A DNA stretch of 64,000 nucleotides from Pilatotrama ljubarskyi (taxonomy: Eukaryota > Basidiomycota > Agaricomycetes > Polyporales > Polyporaceae). Position 1 is the first letter of the stretch; the number at the start of each line of letters is the position of its first letter. Where the stretch lies: the NCBI GenBank assembly GCA_022385805.1, contig MU277678.1:231413-295412 (forward strand), given 5' to 3'. Under the pieces are notes generated by a model. It was given only the letters and a program-made list of their open reading frames with translations, made no database searches and was not told the DNA's origin. This document shows positions 34,301-47,227 of this stretch, one piece after another. A program made the translations under genes and the position numbers.

Positions 34301-35531
34301 TGATGTCGCTCTGTTTCGGATGCTCAGCCTGAGGGGAAGACGTACTCCGTTCAGCCACCTCTTTCTCCTTCTCGGCGGCCGCTGCAGCCGCCGCCGCCTC
34401 TTCCTCCAACTTCTTCTTCTTGAAGCGGGTTTCGGTAATGGGCAGGAAGAAGGTGCATTCGAACGAGTACTGTTTACAGTGCTGGCACATCGGTGGATCA
34501 GTGTCCGCCAGGATGTCGCATCTATGAAGATTATACCCGAGTCAGCCGGTCCGGGAGTCCACGGGTTGGGAGAACGATGGGGGAAGACGACGGGAATAGC
34601 ACGTGAGACGATGAATAGGGCGCGTAGCGGGCGACAAGATCGAGCAAGACACGGACCTTATTTTCCTGGAGCGACAGCTGTCGCAAGCGCGCTGGGTCTT
34701 GGTGCGCTTCTTGCTATCGACAAGAGACGATCCCGAGCCCGAGCCGACGCGCTGAATGTCTGCGCCAGAATCTGTACCTTCTTCGTCAGACGTCCTGCCG
34801 CTGACACCGTCAAGCGTATACTTCCTTTTTCGTTTACCAGTCGCAGGCGGCGGTGGCGAGCCGGCGGCGGCCTGGGTGCTGGACTCTGGGTGCGCGCTGG
34901 GCGGGGCGGGGTACATCATCATGCCCGAGACGGGATACTGGGGGTAGTGGGGGTACGGGTGGTGGCTGTAGGCCTGGTGGTGGACGGCTGCATAGCCGTA
35001 CTGGGGTGCGCCGTGGGCTGGCATGGTCGGAGTGACGTTAGCACTCTGGCCGTTCGCTGGGGAACCCGAGGTCTGGGGCTGGTGGAAGGGGGAGGGAGAT
35101 GAGGGATAAGGACTACCGTTCAGCGGGTACTGGGGGTTCATGGCGGAGTAGACGGGACCAGCTGGGCCAGCTGGGCCGTGATACGCTTGGAGGTGGGCGG
35201 TGAAGCGTGCAGAGGATTGGGGCGGTTGATCGCGTACGTTTGAGACGCGGGAGGCTGCGAAGAAATGCAAGGGTGCGAAAGTGAGTCTACGGGGGCGTCT
35301 GATGATAAATTGGGGGTGCTCACGGAGTGCGTCGGAGGGCGGCGGGGAGGAGGAGGGAGGGGGCTCGCGAGGGTCGAGAGAGGGCGAGGGTCGGGGGCGG
35401 ACGTCGATCTGGGAGTGCTTTGGCTTGTTCTTTCTCTGCTTCCGGGGAGGGATGGCGGTCTTCGGAGCGGATGCGGCGTTGCGGGAGGAGGATGTGGGAA
35501 CAGAGGCCGGGTCGGACGGGGTTGGGTCCAT
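31368..35531 (-). CDS. Fungal Zn2Cys6 transcription factor with Fungal_trans domain
   Basis: Long protein starting MDPTPSDPASVPTSSSRN. A low-complexity N-terminus contains a His/Tyr/Pro-rich stretch (HHQAYSHHPYPHYPQYP). The zinc cluster is split by an intron: RACDSCRSRKIR joins CDILADTDPPMCQHCKQY and SFECTF, giving the six cysteines. A basic linker (ITETRFKKKKLEEE) and a nine-Ala run follow. The middle regulatory domain reads YFTDVAPMLPVVTREEFLA, ILLYSMCLVAATRRDVPQKV, RLGCAIRMAQDLGLHR, LRRRLWGVCVISDRISLTFG and PYMIDIRDCDARLPS. The C-terminus is disordered with Ala and Gln runs (QRQQQQQASQQHHQQQ), a FDWGQWEHFFSRF motif and ends YFPAPGDPGL-stop. Probably a nuclear regulator of nutrient or polymer-degradation genes; the specific role cannot be read from sequence. 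Confidence 0.88.
31830..31910. repeat. Poly-glutamine-coding CAG/CAA tract
   Basis: Interrupted glutamine codon runs on the minus strand encode QRQQQQQASQQHHQQQ followed by LRQQQQQ near the C-terminus of the transcription factor; length variation is likely. Confidence 0.8.
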
Positions 35532-36276
35532 TCTTGTTGCGCTGTTTGTGACTGATTGGGCTGTAGATTACCCAACAAACACAACACGCTGCCGCTCACC
35601 CTCCCGAGCTTCGCAGCCGCGTTTCCCTCCTGGGCGCCGGGCTCTGCGCGTGTGCTCGGCGCTCGTCCGCGTGCTGCAGCGGTTGGCGGGCGGGGACGGC
35701 GCGGCGACGGGGTGCGGCCGGCCGTGTGGGGGCTCTGGTGTGCTGGAGGAGGACAAGGAGGGGACGAGGACTGTGACTGCAACGGGCTGAGCGTCCCCGC
35801 ACCCGCTGCTCGACGCGTCTGCCGAGATGCCGCTTTCACACTCCGCCCTCACATACGACTCCGCGTCACCCTTGGGCCTTGGCACGCCCACCGCCATCAG
35901 CTCATGCGAGATCGGTCCGAGGGATGTCATCATGCTCGGCGAATTGGGCAAGCCCAGCACCTGCATTGATCTATAAATGCTGTCCCTCCAAGCATTTCCC
36001 CCTCTCGCCCCTCCGTAACGGTTGGGTTCGTAGCGTGTGCGACGTCGGCGTGCACCCAGTACCGTATTGTATTTGCGCTCTCTTTGGCAGGGAACACGAC
36101 TCATGCGCGCGGAGAAAGAGAGAAGCGCATGATCTACGGTCAATTGCCTGCCTCTCAATTAGCACACCGAACCGCAATCATTGGTTGCGTCACTCCGCGT
36201 GGTCGCCGCATTCGGCCTTGTGCCTTGCCCTCCCGCCCTGCTTCCGTAAACGTACAAGCGTCCTCTCATCCTCCCT

Positions 36277-36594
36277 CAGAGGTGTGCTGACCCGGGTCGG
36301 ACCCCGGTCAGACCTTTTTCTGACTCAAGTCGGACCCAAAAGGGTCTGACCTGGGTCAGGGTCAGCACGTGATGCTGTGGGAAATAAGCCCCACCGCGCC
36401 GTCACCCAACGAAAGCGCTGGACCGAGCGTGGACCCCGAGGGCAGCACGTCCTGCTCCTGTTCGGGCCCATTCTGCCACGTGTCTGACCCCTGACCCCGG
36501 TCAGGCTGAGGTCCGACCTTTTCCTGACCACAGGTCGGACCCCAGCTCCACCCGACCCCGACCCTTTGGTCAAGGCCTGACCCGCGCACCTCTG
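36277..36594. mobile_element. MITE-like inverted-repeat element rich in GGTC/GACC
   Basis: The 318-bp segment begins CAGAGGTG and ends CACCTCTG, an 8-bp perfect inverted terminus. Two arms (36277-36371 and 36477-36594) consist of repeated GGTCAGG, GGTCGGAC and GACCCGGGTC words in imperfect inverted orientation, and each arm ends on its inner side with CACGTG (36366-36371 and 36477-36482). They flank about 105 bp of ordinary sequence. No ORF. No clear target-site duplication was seen, so mobility is inferred from architecture only. Confidence 0.5.
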
Positions 36595-36963
36595 TGGACC
36601 TCCCTCGCAGCAAGTCACACTCGTCGCACACACCGACACACGTACACACCGCGTATCGTATCACAAAAACTCCTCCCTCGGCTCGTCTCTTGCTTGATAT
36701 TACTTTTCAGTCCGCGGAGACCACCCTCGTTGCGGGTACGTGCATCCCCGGGGGTTATTGCGAGCTAGCCGCGCATTCGCACAGAACTCTCTTCGACCGC
36801 CTTACATACTTCGTACATCACTACCTCCGCCTTCTCTCGCGCTGCCCCTGGCTTCTTTCGCCATCGACCACGCCACGGGGCCCCCGTCCGACGACGACCC
36901 CAGATCTTACCACTTTGCGCTCACTAATCCACGACACCCTCTTTCTCGGATCCCCCCAGGCGC

Positions 36964-36987
36964 CCGTCCGTCCGTCCGTCCGTCCGT
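36964..36987. repeat. (CCGT)6 microsatellite
   Basis: Six perfect CCGT units in the gene-free region about 450 bp downstream of the DHHC gene's stop codon side. Confidence 0.9.
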
Positions 36988-37440
36988 GTACAGCAACGCC
37001 CTCCAACCGTGCCTGGCCCGCCAGCGCGGGTGAACCGATCTTCCTTCACACTCTAAAACGCTCACCAGCCTCCTGAGCCCGTCCCGCCACATGCATAATC
37101 GCGTTCGCTCCGCCCATCGGACCCGTCGTACCATACACGTCGTGCACATACCCGCGGCCACTCGCTCCCCGACTCCACGAAGAACAGCACCCGGGATTGG
37201 ACGAATCGTTTACGCCCGGTAAAACTCGCACCAGCATCTGCCACAGGCAGCCACAGAGATACAGTACGGGCTCGACGCGGACCGGTCCAAAGCAATGCAT
37301 GCACGATGCGCAAGCAGTCTTGAGCCCCAAAAAATCCACTAACGAAGGCGACCACGAAAATAAGTCACATCTGCCAGCCACGACAGTCTGAGTCAATCTG
37401 CACGCTCCCGCTTCCTCAGCTTGGCGATAAACCTTCCCCG

Positions 37441-40095
37441 TCACTCCCCCTTCCCCCGACCCGCCGCGTGCTCGACGTCCTCTGTCCAATGGTGCTCGTG
37501 GAGCAGCCCGGGGTTGACTTGCCGCTTGTCCTCCGTCGCGATGCCCCGGGCGTCGAGCCAAGAGTACCCTGGCGGACGGCAGAGCATGTACACGAGGTTC
37601 TTCCGCCAGCTCCCGTGCGAGAACGGGTTCGGGGGTGCCGGCCCCGGGACGAGCGACTTGTGGGCTTGGTTTCGGATCTACAGTGTTCGTGCGTGTACGA
37701 GAAAGCAATCAAACGCGGAGGCGTCAGTCAGCGGGCGGACGAGAGAGCGAGACGAGCGGGAAAGGGTAATGTCCGGCCCGAGCGCATTGCGAGGGTGGCG
37801 ACTTGTGAGTCACCCCGAATGCGTTGATCGCCGACAGGGGTCGGTGGAGAGGGCGCGGCCGGATCGGGCCATGATGATGAGAACACAGCACGTACCTGCT
37901 CGATCGTGGTGACGTTCAAGAGCAGCAGCTGTTCCCCGATCGCCCGACGTGGTCAACTCTATTTCCTCTTCGCGGGTTAAAGCGTTAGCCACTCACCCGG
38001 AAGTGGTACGAGAGAAGCGCCAGCACCGGCCAGATGACGACTATCGAGATGCTGAACGCGACCGCACTTCCGACGCCCTGCGAAGTTCCGATGGCCCGTC
38101 GGAAGCTCAGATGGTACTTGCGTGTGAGCAGGTACAGGTGTAGCGCCGTCGTGCATATCACCAGGATCAGGGTCATCACCTGCAAGTGGGGCGGCCGTGA
38201 GATCAGTGTCATTTAGACGGCACTCGATACGCCCGCGACGGGGCAGGCGTGCCTGAGTCGCGAATGGGGGAATCCGAACAGCACTTACGGCAGAGAACAG
38301 CATCGTGAAGAACGTAGTGTAATTGCGCCTCCCGATGCAGTTGTTCACCCACTGACAGTGATGGTCGCAGCCGTCAACGCAGTTGTCGCACTGGGTAAAT
38401 GCAACGGCAAATACGCCTTCATAAATCATCACTGGCGCATACTATCGTTCGGCTGAAACACTCACCATCTTGCAATGACTTGACCGCGGCGGACGGTAAG
38501 TCATGCATGTGGGACAGAACTTCGTGCGCACGCTTTGTGGCAGGCCAAACACGTCAGTGTCAGGAACGGGGGCACTAGTGCAAGAACACACTCACACCCC
38601 TGCTCGGACCTTGAGGTCGCGGGGCAACGGTTGGCGAAGGCTGCCGTCAGAGGATGAGTTCGCCGGATACGGCGGGTCTGGATCCAAATTCCGGGGGAGG
38701 ATCCCAGGATCTCGGAACGCCTGCAAGTGCCCATCCAACAAACCACAACACAGCAGGTGAGCAAACGCACCATCCGCGGCCAAACTGCTGCACAGCCACA
38801 GCGAGGCACGTTTGAAATCCGCTACTCACCGTCGCAAGCATGCTTGAGATGGTCAGCAGGCACATGTATGCGCCTACCGCCGCGACCGCGGGGCTCTCGT
38901 TCAACCACCACCATACGCATGTTGTGCCGAACCAGATACCCGTGATGCCCAAGGCAACCGTGAGGGAGGCGATGAACGCCCACGGTGAATCGCCACCAGT
39001 GAGCAGTCGTCCGCCCAGGAAAAATCGGTTTCGCGAAGGATGTAGTTGGTAGTTACGCATGGGCTTACCCGTCCGGCTATCTAGGACAGGTACAGCGCAC
39101 AATGGCGGGTCCATATGCGCTGGCGGCGTCGCGATAAACGAAGCGTGATTGAGAGATGTCGACGAGCCCTGCAGGGGCGACAAGCTATGCTTGCGGTGCC
39201 CCGGGGACGTGGGCGAACGGTCGGTGTCAACGTTTAGCTCGAAGGTAACAGGGGATATCTCCGCAGACCGTTGCTGAAGAGGACCGAACGCACTACTCGG
39301 GCCTGCATTGATTGGCGATGTCGGTGACCGCCGGCTGCCCTCGAAGCTGAACCCTCGCTTGAACAATTTCTCGAAACTGTCACGCATCCGCCCGCCCGTG
39401 CTCTCGCTACGACCATATGGACTCGTCTGCGCCTGCAAAGTAGGCCGACTCGTGCCGCTGGACTTTGCGAACGGACCGTTGCCGATGGGAAGGAGAGGCT
39501 CGCGACTGTATTTCATCGACGCTGTCCGCTGCGACGGTGCAAGTGTGGACGATTTGAGATCTTCGGTCGAGTGACCAATACTGTCCGTGCCCTCCGATAT
39601 CCTGTCGCGATTGTGGGAGCCTCCGAGCGCAGCAAGACGTACGACATCCGCAGACGTGCCGTCTGTAGAGGAGACTGACCCTGCCGTCGAGGATCGTGGC
39701 AGAGGTGGTGTGGGAGAAGGGGGAGGGTAATTGGGGCGTGACGGATGGAAGAAGGAAGAGGATGGCAGGATTCCACCGACATGTGTCGTACCTGGAATCG
39801 GTCGAGGTTGGAGGACAGGCATTGACGCGGAAGGGCCGAATGGCAGCCCCGTAGCGCCATGACCAGAGTTCTGAGGTGCAATCGCGCCAGCAGAGACCGT
39901 AGAACCCGTCCTGTTGTGGGCAGATTTCGTGGGAGACGTGGGCGGGCTTCCGGGGGGAGGCTTCGACGTCTCAGAGACGCTAGTTATGATGCCTGGGAGA
40001 CTCGGCGGACCATTGCTGGAGGGACTGGGAGAGAACGGCAGCTGGGTGACCGTACGTTGGGAGCCAGAAAACGGTAAAGAGTGTGGTGTCGCCAT
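37441..40095 (-). CDS. erf2: DHHC palmitoyltransferase (ERF2-like)
   Basis: Starts [20 protein letters not shown]. The first ~330 residues are disordered and Ser/Pro-rich. The PAT core follows: [20 protein letters not shown], two TM segments ([39 protein letters not shown]), a DPG motif in [16 protein letters not shown], then [39 protein letters not shown] and [12 protein letters not shown] with the catalytic D-H-H-C. Two more TM segments ([36 protein letters not shown]) and a TTIE motif complete the family. The last exon ends [14 protein letters not shown]. ERF2-type enzymes S-palmitoylate Ras and other proteins at the ER/Golgi. The N-terminal extension is much longer than in yeast Erf2. Confidence 0.87.
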
Positions 40096-40528
40096 AGAGG
40101 TGCGAGAGCGAAAATACAGAGAATATATGAGTAGTAACTAGCCGAAGACGGGATGCTTTAGATCTAGCTCAGGCGTGGGGGTATTGCTGGACACCTGCGT
40201 GCAGCTGGGGTGCTAAGGTGTGACCTGGTGTGTCGCCGAGGATATATTAGCGCATAAAGTCACAGAGGACGAAGACGCAGAGGGCCGCTCTCCCGGAGGA
40301 GGAACAAGGAGGATGCACACAACCTGCGTCGTCTGCGCCACCGCCTCTCAGCCCGGTGCGACCCTGGTAAGCGCCCGGTTCGGTCCGGTTCAGCTGAGGT
40401 TCAGCTTCAGTCCCCGTCACCGAGCAAGACACGCTGCAATGTGCACAGTACTGGCACAAGATGGCCACGAAACTCGCGATCCCTGTGCGCGTACAATACA
40501 TACAGCATGTGTGAGGAGTACAAGCACA
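40096..40528. other. Intergenic spacer between DHHC gene start and Sac2-like gene end
   Basis: Both flanking genes are on the minus strand, so this holds the DHHC promoter and the Sac2-like 3' end. No other feature seen. Confidence 0.4.
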
Positions 40529-43500
40529 CTAACTGCCCAACCACAGCAACCTCTTCACACCATATTCCATCTTCGCGTACACGCTTGTCATCCGCTGGGC
40601 CTCCGCCAGGCTGTATGCGCAAGACTTAAGCTCAGCAGCGGTGCATAGTCATGGAGACAAGGCAATTTACCTCACGACATCGGCCTCGGTGACAAAGTCG
40701 CGGTGGTCGTTCCCAATTTCCTTGCACGCCTGGTGGATTGCGGCCACGATCATGTCGACGGCTTCCTTGCAATTCTTCGCGTTGGCGAGTTCATCTGTCG
40801 CCTGGATAAAACTCCCAGTCTCCCTCCGAGCGCGTGCAGGGTCTATCGGCAACGCTTTGAATGCGGCGAAGACCGTCTCCTGTCCGGCCACCGGCGCGGC
40901 GGCATTCGACAGGATCCGCGAGAGGGGAAGCATGCTCTTTCGTGGGGAAGTCAGGGACTGCTTCGGCGAGGTTGCGGATGTCGGGGAAGTAGGAGGCGTA
41001 GACAGATCCAGGCTATTCCGGATTGAATAGCTGGTAACACGTGTATCTTGATGTTGTGAGTTGTGCCATGAGACGATGAATCCAGCATTTTGCAGGGGAT
41101 CTCGACTAGCTTCCTCCAATGGCGAGAGGATATAGGCGCCTATAGCAAGGTCAGCGAGACAAGCAGCACCCTTGGCGGACAGGCCCACCTTTGGTGATTC
41201 CTACGATATCTCCGAGAGGAACACGGGTATACATCTTCACCTTCTCCAGGGTATAATCGTAACTCTGATTGTCGGGTCAGCAGATATATCCCGCATCAGC
41301 TGCAGCATACCCACAATAATATACAAACCCTTGGCACTCTGCGAGAACGTGAGCACAATTTGGAGATTATCGGAGTTCGCACGTACGAGGAGGAGCACTT
41401 TCTCTTCAAATTTATCGCCCACTTTGGTATTCAGCTCTTCCGGAGCGAACAGGGTCCACCCAGAAAGCAGCCGCTCGCCTTCTGGCAACACACGGGAAAC
41501 GCATGTTGCAATGGCGTCTGCTCGGATCTTTGAGATGCGAATGAGCTCCCTCGGGTCCGTGGATTGTAGCTTATTCAGAAACTCTGAAAAGACGGAGGTG
41601 GTGCGGTTTCCGAGGATAAAGTCGATGACGGCTTGGCTGAACCAGTCCGCGAACGTCGAACTGTACATTCTGTAGAGCAAATTCAGGTCCATAGTCGTTC
41701 TGTCTCAGCTTCTAGACGCACCGTGCGAGCGAGTTGACACCGTCATTCAGTAGACCCGCGAGGTCCCTCTTCCCCGTCCTTCATTCAGACGTCAGTTCCG
41801 CCATCCTCATTGAGACCGCGCGTAGCATACCTCGTGAAATCCCCCTAGTGACAGTAGCGTATATGAGCTATCAAGCCGCATCTGATAAATAGACGGACGC
41901 GGACCTTGAGGGCTGACGTGCCGGCGCTGTGGTGTTGAATTGTTAGCCTATCGCCGCATATGTCAGGGATCGCGATACATACTAAGCACGGCTGATAGCA
42001 TCGCCGTTGTTGGCCCACACTGCGCAGGGCGTGCATCACATCAACATCTGACATGAGCCTCATAGACGCAGATGACACATACCGTCGTTGAACACGACGT
42101 CCATTTCTGTCCTCCGTTCGTCCTGGTTGAGCAAGGCGACAGCACCGAGCTGGCGGTTCAGCACATGGCGCGCAAACGCCGACTACAGCCCCATTCAACG
42201 ATGTCGCTCCACAGCACGCGCGTGGACTGATCGCCGCACCTCTACGACGTTGGTACGGTCCAGACCGTCGATGCAGTTGACACGAAACACGCCTTTCTGC
42301 TTGGACATGATGCGGTTGTTCGAGATCCAGAAATACCTGGATTGGTTTGTCAGCCAGCTATCGTCATGTAAGAAGTATGGGTGACCGACCCTTGACTCTC
42401 AAAGGTACGCTCGAGCTCGTCAATTAGCTTGGAGATATTCTCATACCTTACTCATCCATCAGCGACATGAGCGCATATAAGGATGCAGAAGGGAACTCAC
42501 TTCATGCCCTTGGTTTCGGCGTGAAAGTCGTAAGCGTGGTATCTAGGCTAATTTCAGAATCGCGCTCCTTTTGATTACACTTATCACGAACGCATACTTC
42601 ACATCCTCGGGGTTTAGCTCCTTCACGTATTCTCCATAGGCATTGGTCACTTGCGCTTCTTTGCCGTGTTGTTCTGCGAGGTTCACGATCGTCTTCCGCA
42701 CCCAGGTCAAAAAGGTGCCGAAGAGCTATGCACTGTGACCTACGAGGGGTCCGTATATGGCAGTAGTCTTGCTCAGATGTTGCTGGATTGCATGTAGGTT
42801 CTGGTCGTGTGTGCGCTCGGGGTTGAGCTGGGGGGCAGGCTTCAGAGCCATACCCTGCTGGTTCCAGAACAATGGAACTGTATGCCGAGGTCAACGACCA
42901 GCATCGATGTGGTGGGTACATGGTACGTACTTGATCCTCGGATCTGAACGTGGCTGAAGACGTTCGAGATCCCTTCGCGCTAGGACACTTCAGCATCAAA
43001 GTACCGTGTTCCTAGCTACGAAAGCCGTACAGACCTCGACGCGCATGACTGTCTCAGTCTCGACGAAGTTCGCGACGTTGGCATCGTCATCGATTCCACG
43101 GCGCTGATATCGCAAACCTGCGCGGTCTCTGGAACGGCGGGAGATGATTATATACTCCACAGAAGCGGTATCACCCTGCTCGGCCGCAACAGGCTCACGC
43201 GGAATGGTAAAGGAAGAGACTTGATAGTATCCTTGCATGATCGGCAGGACGTAGGGATGAAGCTGTGGTTCCTGACGCGATCAGGCTCATGATTCGTTGG
43301 AGTGAGCACTCGAAAATTCACCCCTGCATCTATGAACAGCTTTGAAAGCCATTCGTTCCACCAGAAGCGACGATCAACTCTGCGCCAGAGCGGAAGCGCG
43401 GCGGATGGCTCAGCTAGAACGTCGACGGTGTCGCTCACCGGACTGAGACGCTTGGAGTCGTCGAGGGCATTGAGGGTTTCAAGTAAGGCGTTCTGTGTCT

Positions 43501-44792
43501 TGGCCTTCTCAATGAGCTCATGTTTGTGTTGGAGCGATCGAGTGATGTCTGCGCTGCTATGTGGGTGCGTCCAAACCAAGGGGACTTGCGACCTACCGAA
43601 GGTATACGCGAAGTACATCCCGCCCCTCGTGAACTCCCTGATACACTCTCGGACGATTTTGTCCTCGAGTTCAGTGTGTTTCTCCTCTATGGTCTGCGGA
43701 GGAGGAGCGGCAGAGGAAACGATGGACTCTAAAATCTCCTCCGGATCCTTCGACTCGTCCTTGGCAATCACGTCAAGGTCCAACGGCTCACTTGCAACTT
43801 CGTCCGACAGCTCTACTAGTCTGTGGTCTATGGTCGCGGCCTGTCTCGAATTCCGTTTGGAAAGCCTTGTCCAGAACGATAAACGCTCAGCGAGGGCCTT
43901 GACTACGGTATCTGTGCTGGTGGAGGTAACTGATGATGGGGTTGAGACGGTTGAGGAAGGCGAGGGAGGACGCTGTTCATCCGGAACATCGAAGGCCTTG
44001 TCCGGAAGGGGTGAAACCACCTTGACTTGGTCTTCCTCCGCGAACTTGACTCGGGGAGACCTGTTTCCGTCCCCTTCAACGCTGTCTATGGACTCAGCAG
44101 CATTATCCGCGGCCGCTTGAGCTTTCCGAGCCGCTTCGGTAGGCAGCAGGGAAGCCCGCTTATCTACGGTATTACGAGCAGCCAGTGCAGCGAGAACAGT
44201 ACGCGCTCGATCCTCGACCATTGGGATCGCCGTGACGCCTTTCACACTGTACACGGTATGCCTTGGGTCGAGGACTACAAAGCACTTCAGCCACAGTATG
44301 GAATGAGGGTAAGGAACGTTGCTCTCACAGTTGCCGACCTCATTCCTTGACGATATGACCAGCAGGTAGGAAGCTAAAGTTTCGCATTTAGTTCACGTTG
44401 CTGCAGGCGAGAAGACTATCTTCACCAGAATAGAGTTCCAAAAAGCCGATTATGCCATAGACTACGACACTATCGTCCCAGTTCGCCTCGACGGCATCTG
44501 GAGACAGAGTATGCACCTTCCCACCCTTACCCCACTCTACTCTGACTTCCGACTCGGAGAGATCTTGCTGTTGCCCGAGATAGCGAGGGCGAAGAAGAAG
44601 TCCCTCCGGCGTAGCCAAGACAGAGATGTACTCGTATGGGCATGGATGAGGGACAGGCGGGAGTGTATCCTTTGGTGGAAGTCCAGCAGCATGCACTGGC
44701 GGGTTTACGGTCGCGGGGATGGCTCCCACCGACTGGGGAGGCTTTGCCGCGGGCGCCGCGCCCTTGAATGTCTTGGAGAAGAGGCGTTTCAT
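40529..44792 (-). CDS. Sac2/INPP5F-like phosphoinositide phosphatase
   Basis: Start chosen at MKRLFSKTFKGAAPAAKPPQ (44792). Many small introns split the protein. The SAC N-terminal region reads YGIIGFLELYSG, YLLVISSRNEVGN and HTVYSVKGVTAIPM, interrupted by a long disordered insert (RSPRVKFAEEDQVKVVSPLP through poly-Ser) before GGMYFAYTFDITRSLQHKHE. The catalytic part has FWWNEWLSKLF, YYQVSSFTIPREPV, IPLFWNQQGYGLKPAPQLNP and the phosphatase loop FRVNCIDGLDRTNVV, with all Cx5R(T) residues present. A C-terminal hSac2 homology domain follows (VLPEGERLLSGWTLFAPEEL, YTRVPLGDIVGITKGAYILS, FIVSWHNSQHQDTRV). The last exon reads AEAQRMTSVYAKMEYGVKRL and ends LGS-stop. The SAC plus hSac2 pairing is that of INPP5F, which removes the 4-phosphate from PI4P on endosomes. 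Confidence 0.85.
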
Positions 44793-45129
44793 GACCGCCT
44801 GACGAGCAGAGAGGCAGCGAGGTGCATATGCGCAAGAGATGGAAAGACAGAAGAGAGCACGAGAGCGGGAGGACCGAGGCGGACTGGGATGCACGGGCGG
44901 CAACTCGCCTCAGGTTGCCTGGAATGACATCAGATCTGCCACATATGTACTGTAGATCTTGCAGTTGCCGATCTGCGCTGCAGGCGACTGTAGCTGCAGA
45001 ACGCTCGCAATCACATCTACGACGAGCTCGTGCGGTCACGAATGCTCCTCTACTGCACGACAACCTGCACGACTCGAGGATCCAGAAAGAATTGAACAGC
45101 TGATATAGTACAAGATTTCGCAAGTCGAT
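44793..45129. other. Short spacer upstream of the Sac2-like gene
   Basis: Holds the Sac2-like promoter (minus) and the 3' end of the proteasome gene; nothing else seen. Confidence 0.4.
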
Positions 45130-46398
<1,269 letters not shown>

Positions 46399-46540
46399 GG
46401 TGGTCGTGGTAGTACGCGTACGCCCTATGGGCGCCAATGTGCTACGTACGTTTCCTACTTCACTCACGTGCTCCGGCGCGACGCGCGTTCGTCCAAATCT
46501 GGGCTACAGCGCCATACCAAGGGGCGTCGGGGCGTCTAAC

Positions 46541-46567
46541 TCAGTCGACTGAATCAGTCGACTGATT
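46541..46567. repeat. Tandem SalI-centred palindromes
   Basis: TCAGTCGACTGA (46541-46552) is a perfect 12-bp palindrome; AATCAGTCGACTGATT (46552-46567) is a perfect 16-bp palindrome sharing the same core. A single TCCTAACCCTAA follows. Confidence 0.85.
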
Positions 46568-46987
46568 CACTCCTAACCCTAATGGCGCAGAGACTGATTT
46601 GAGCGCACGCGCACGTGCTCTGAAATGGTCCTCCCTCACAAAGTAGAGGGAGTTCCAGCCTCCCTAGTGGCCTGAAACCATACAAATGCAAGCCAAATAT
46701 CTCGTTGTAGAGCCCTTCACTAGTTGGACCCTAATCGAGGTCATTCCGACGTCAAGAACAACCGCTTTGACTGAGTTGACTTTTGCGCGGAGTTCAAAGA
46801 GCGTCTAACACAACAAACTCGCGGCGGCGCGCCGCAACGAGAGACACCGGGCTCAAATAACGAAAATTCTGCCCTACGGTGCATTGAGACCTCCGTGTTT
46901 TGTGATAAATCGCGTTGTAGGGCAGTCCGCCTGTGGGTCTGCGCCTCGGCGAAGTTGGTACGAAGCAAGCGCCCATAGCCTAATTGA

Positions 46988-47007
46988 GCGGCGGCGCGAG
47001 CCGCCGC
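46988..47007. other. GC hairpin with GNRA-type loop
   Basis: GCGGCGGC-GCGA-GCCGCCGC: a perfect 8-bp stem closed by a GCGA tetraloop, which would be very stable in RNA or single-stranded DNA. Confidence 0.6.
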
Positions 47008-47210
47008 GAAGCTCTCGCAAAATAGTAGGTTTTCCCTCACAATTCGGGCTATTTTTGCGCTTTCAAAGAGCAATTAGATCGCAATAGTTTACAATGCTGG
47101 AGGAGATTATTGAGAGGGAGCGTGAACTGTCATGAACTGAGCGGTGGATTCAGTCCGGTCGTAACCCCATCCTGGGTACCTATTCCGGAACCCCACTGGG
47201 CACCCTAAGC

Positions 47211-47227
47211 GCCCGCCTTCGGCGGGC
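47211..47227. other. GC hairpin GCCCGCC-TTC-GGCGGGC
   Basis: A perfect 7-bp GC stem with a three-base loop (or six pairs with a CTTCG loop), about 200 bp from the previous hairpin. It is not followed by a T run, so nothing suggests a bacterial-type terminator. Confidence 0.55.

Larger units (their letters stand above)
35532..37440. other. Gene-free interval with an inverted-repeat element
   Basis: Upstream region of the transcription factor and downstream region of the DHHC gene. It holds the element at 36277-36594 and a (CCGT)6 microsatellite at 36964-36987. Open frames here lack any family signature. Confidence 0.5.

Noticed and set aside
46571..46583. Telomere-like TCCTAACCCTAA
   Set aside because: Fewer than two repeat units, so no evidence of an interstitial telomere.
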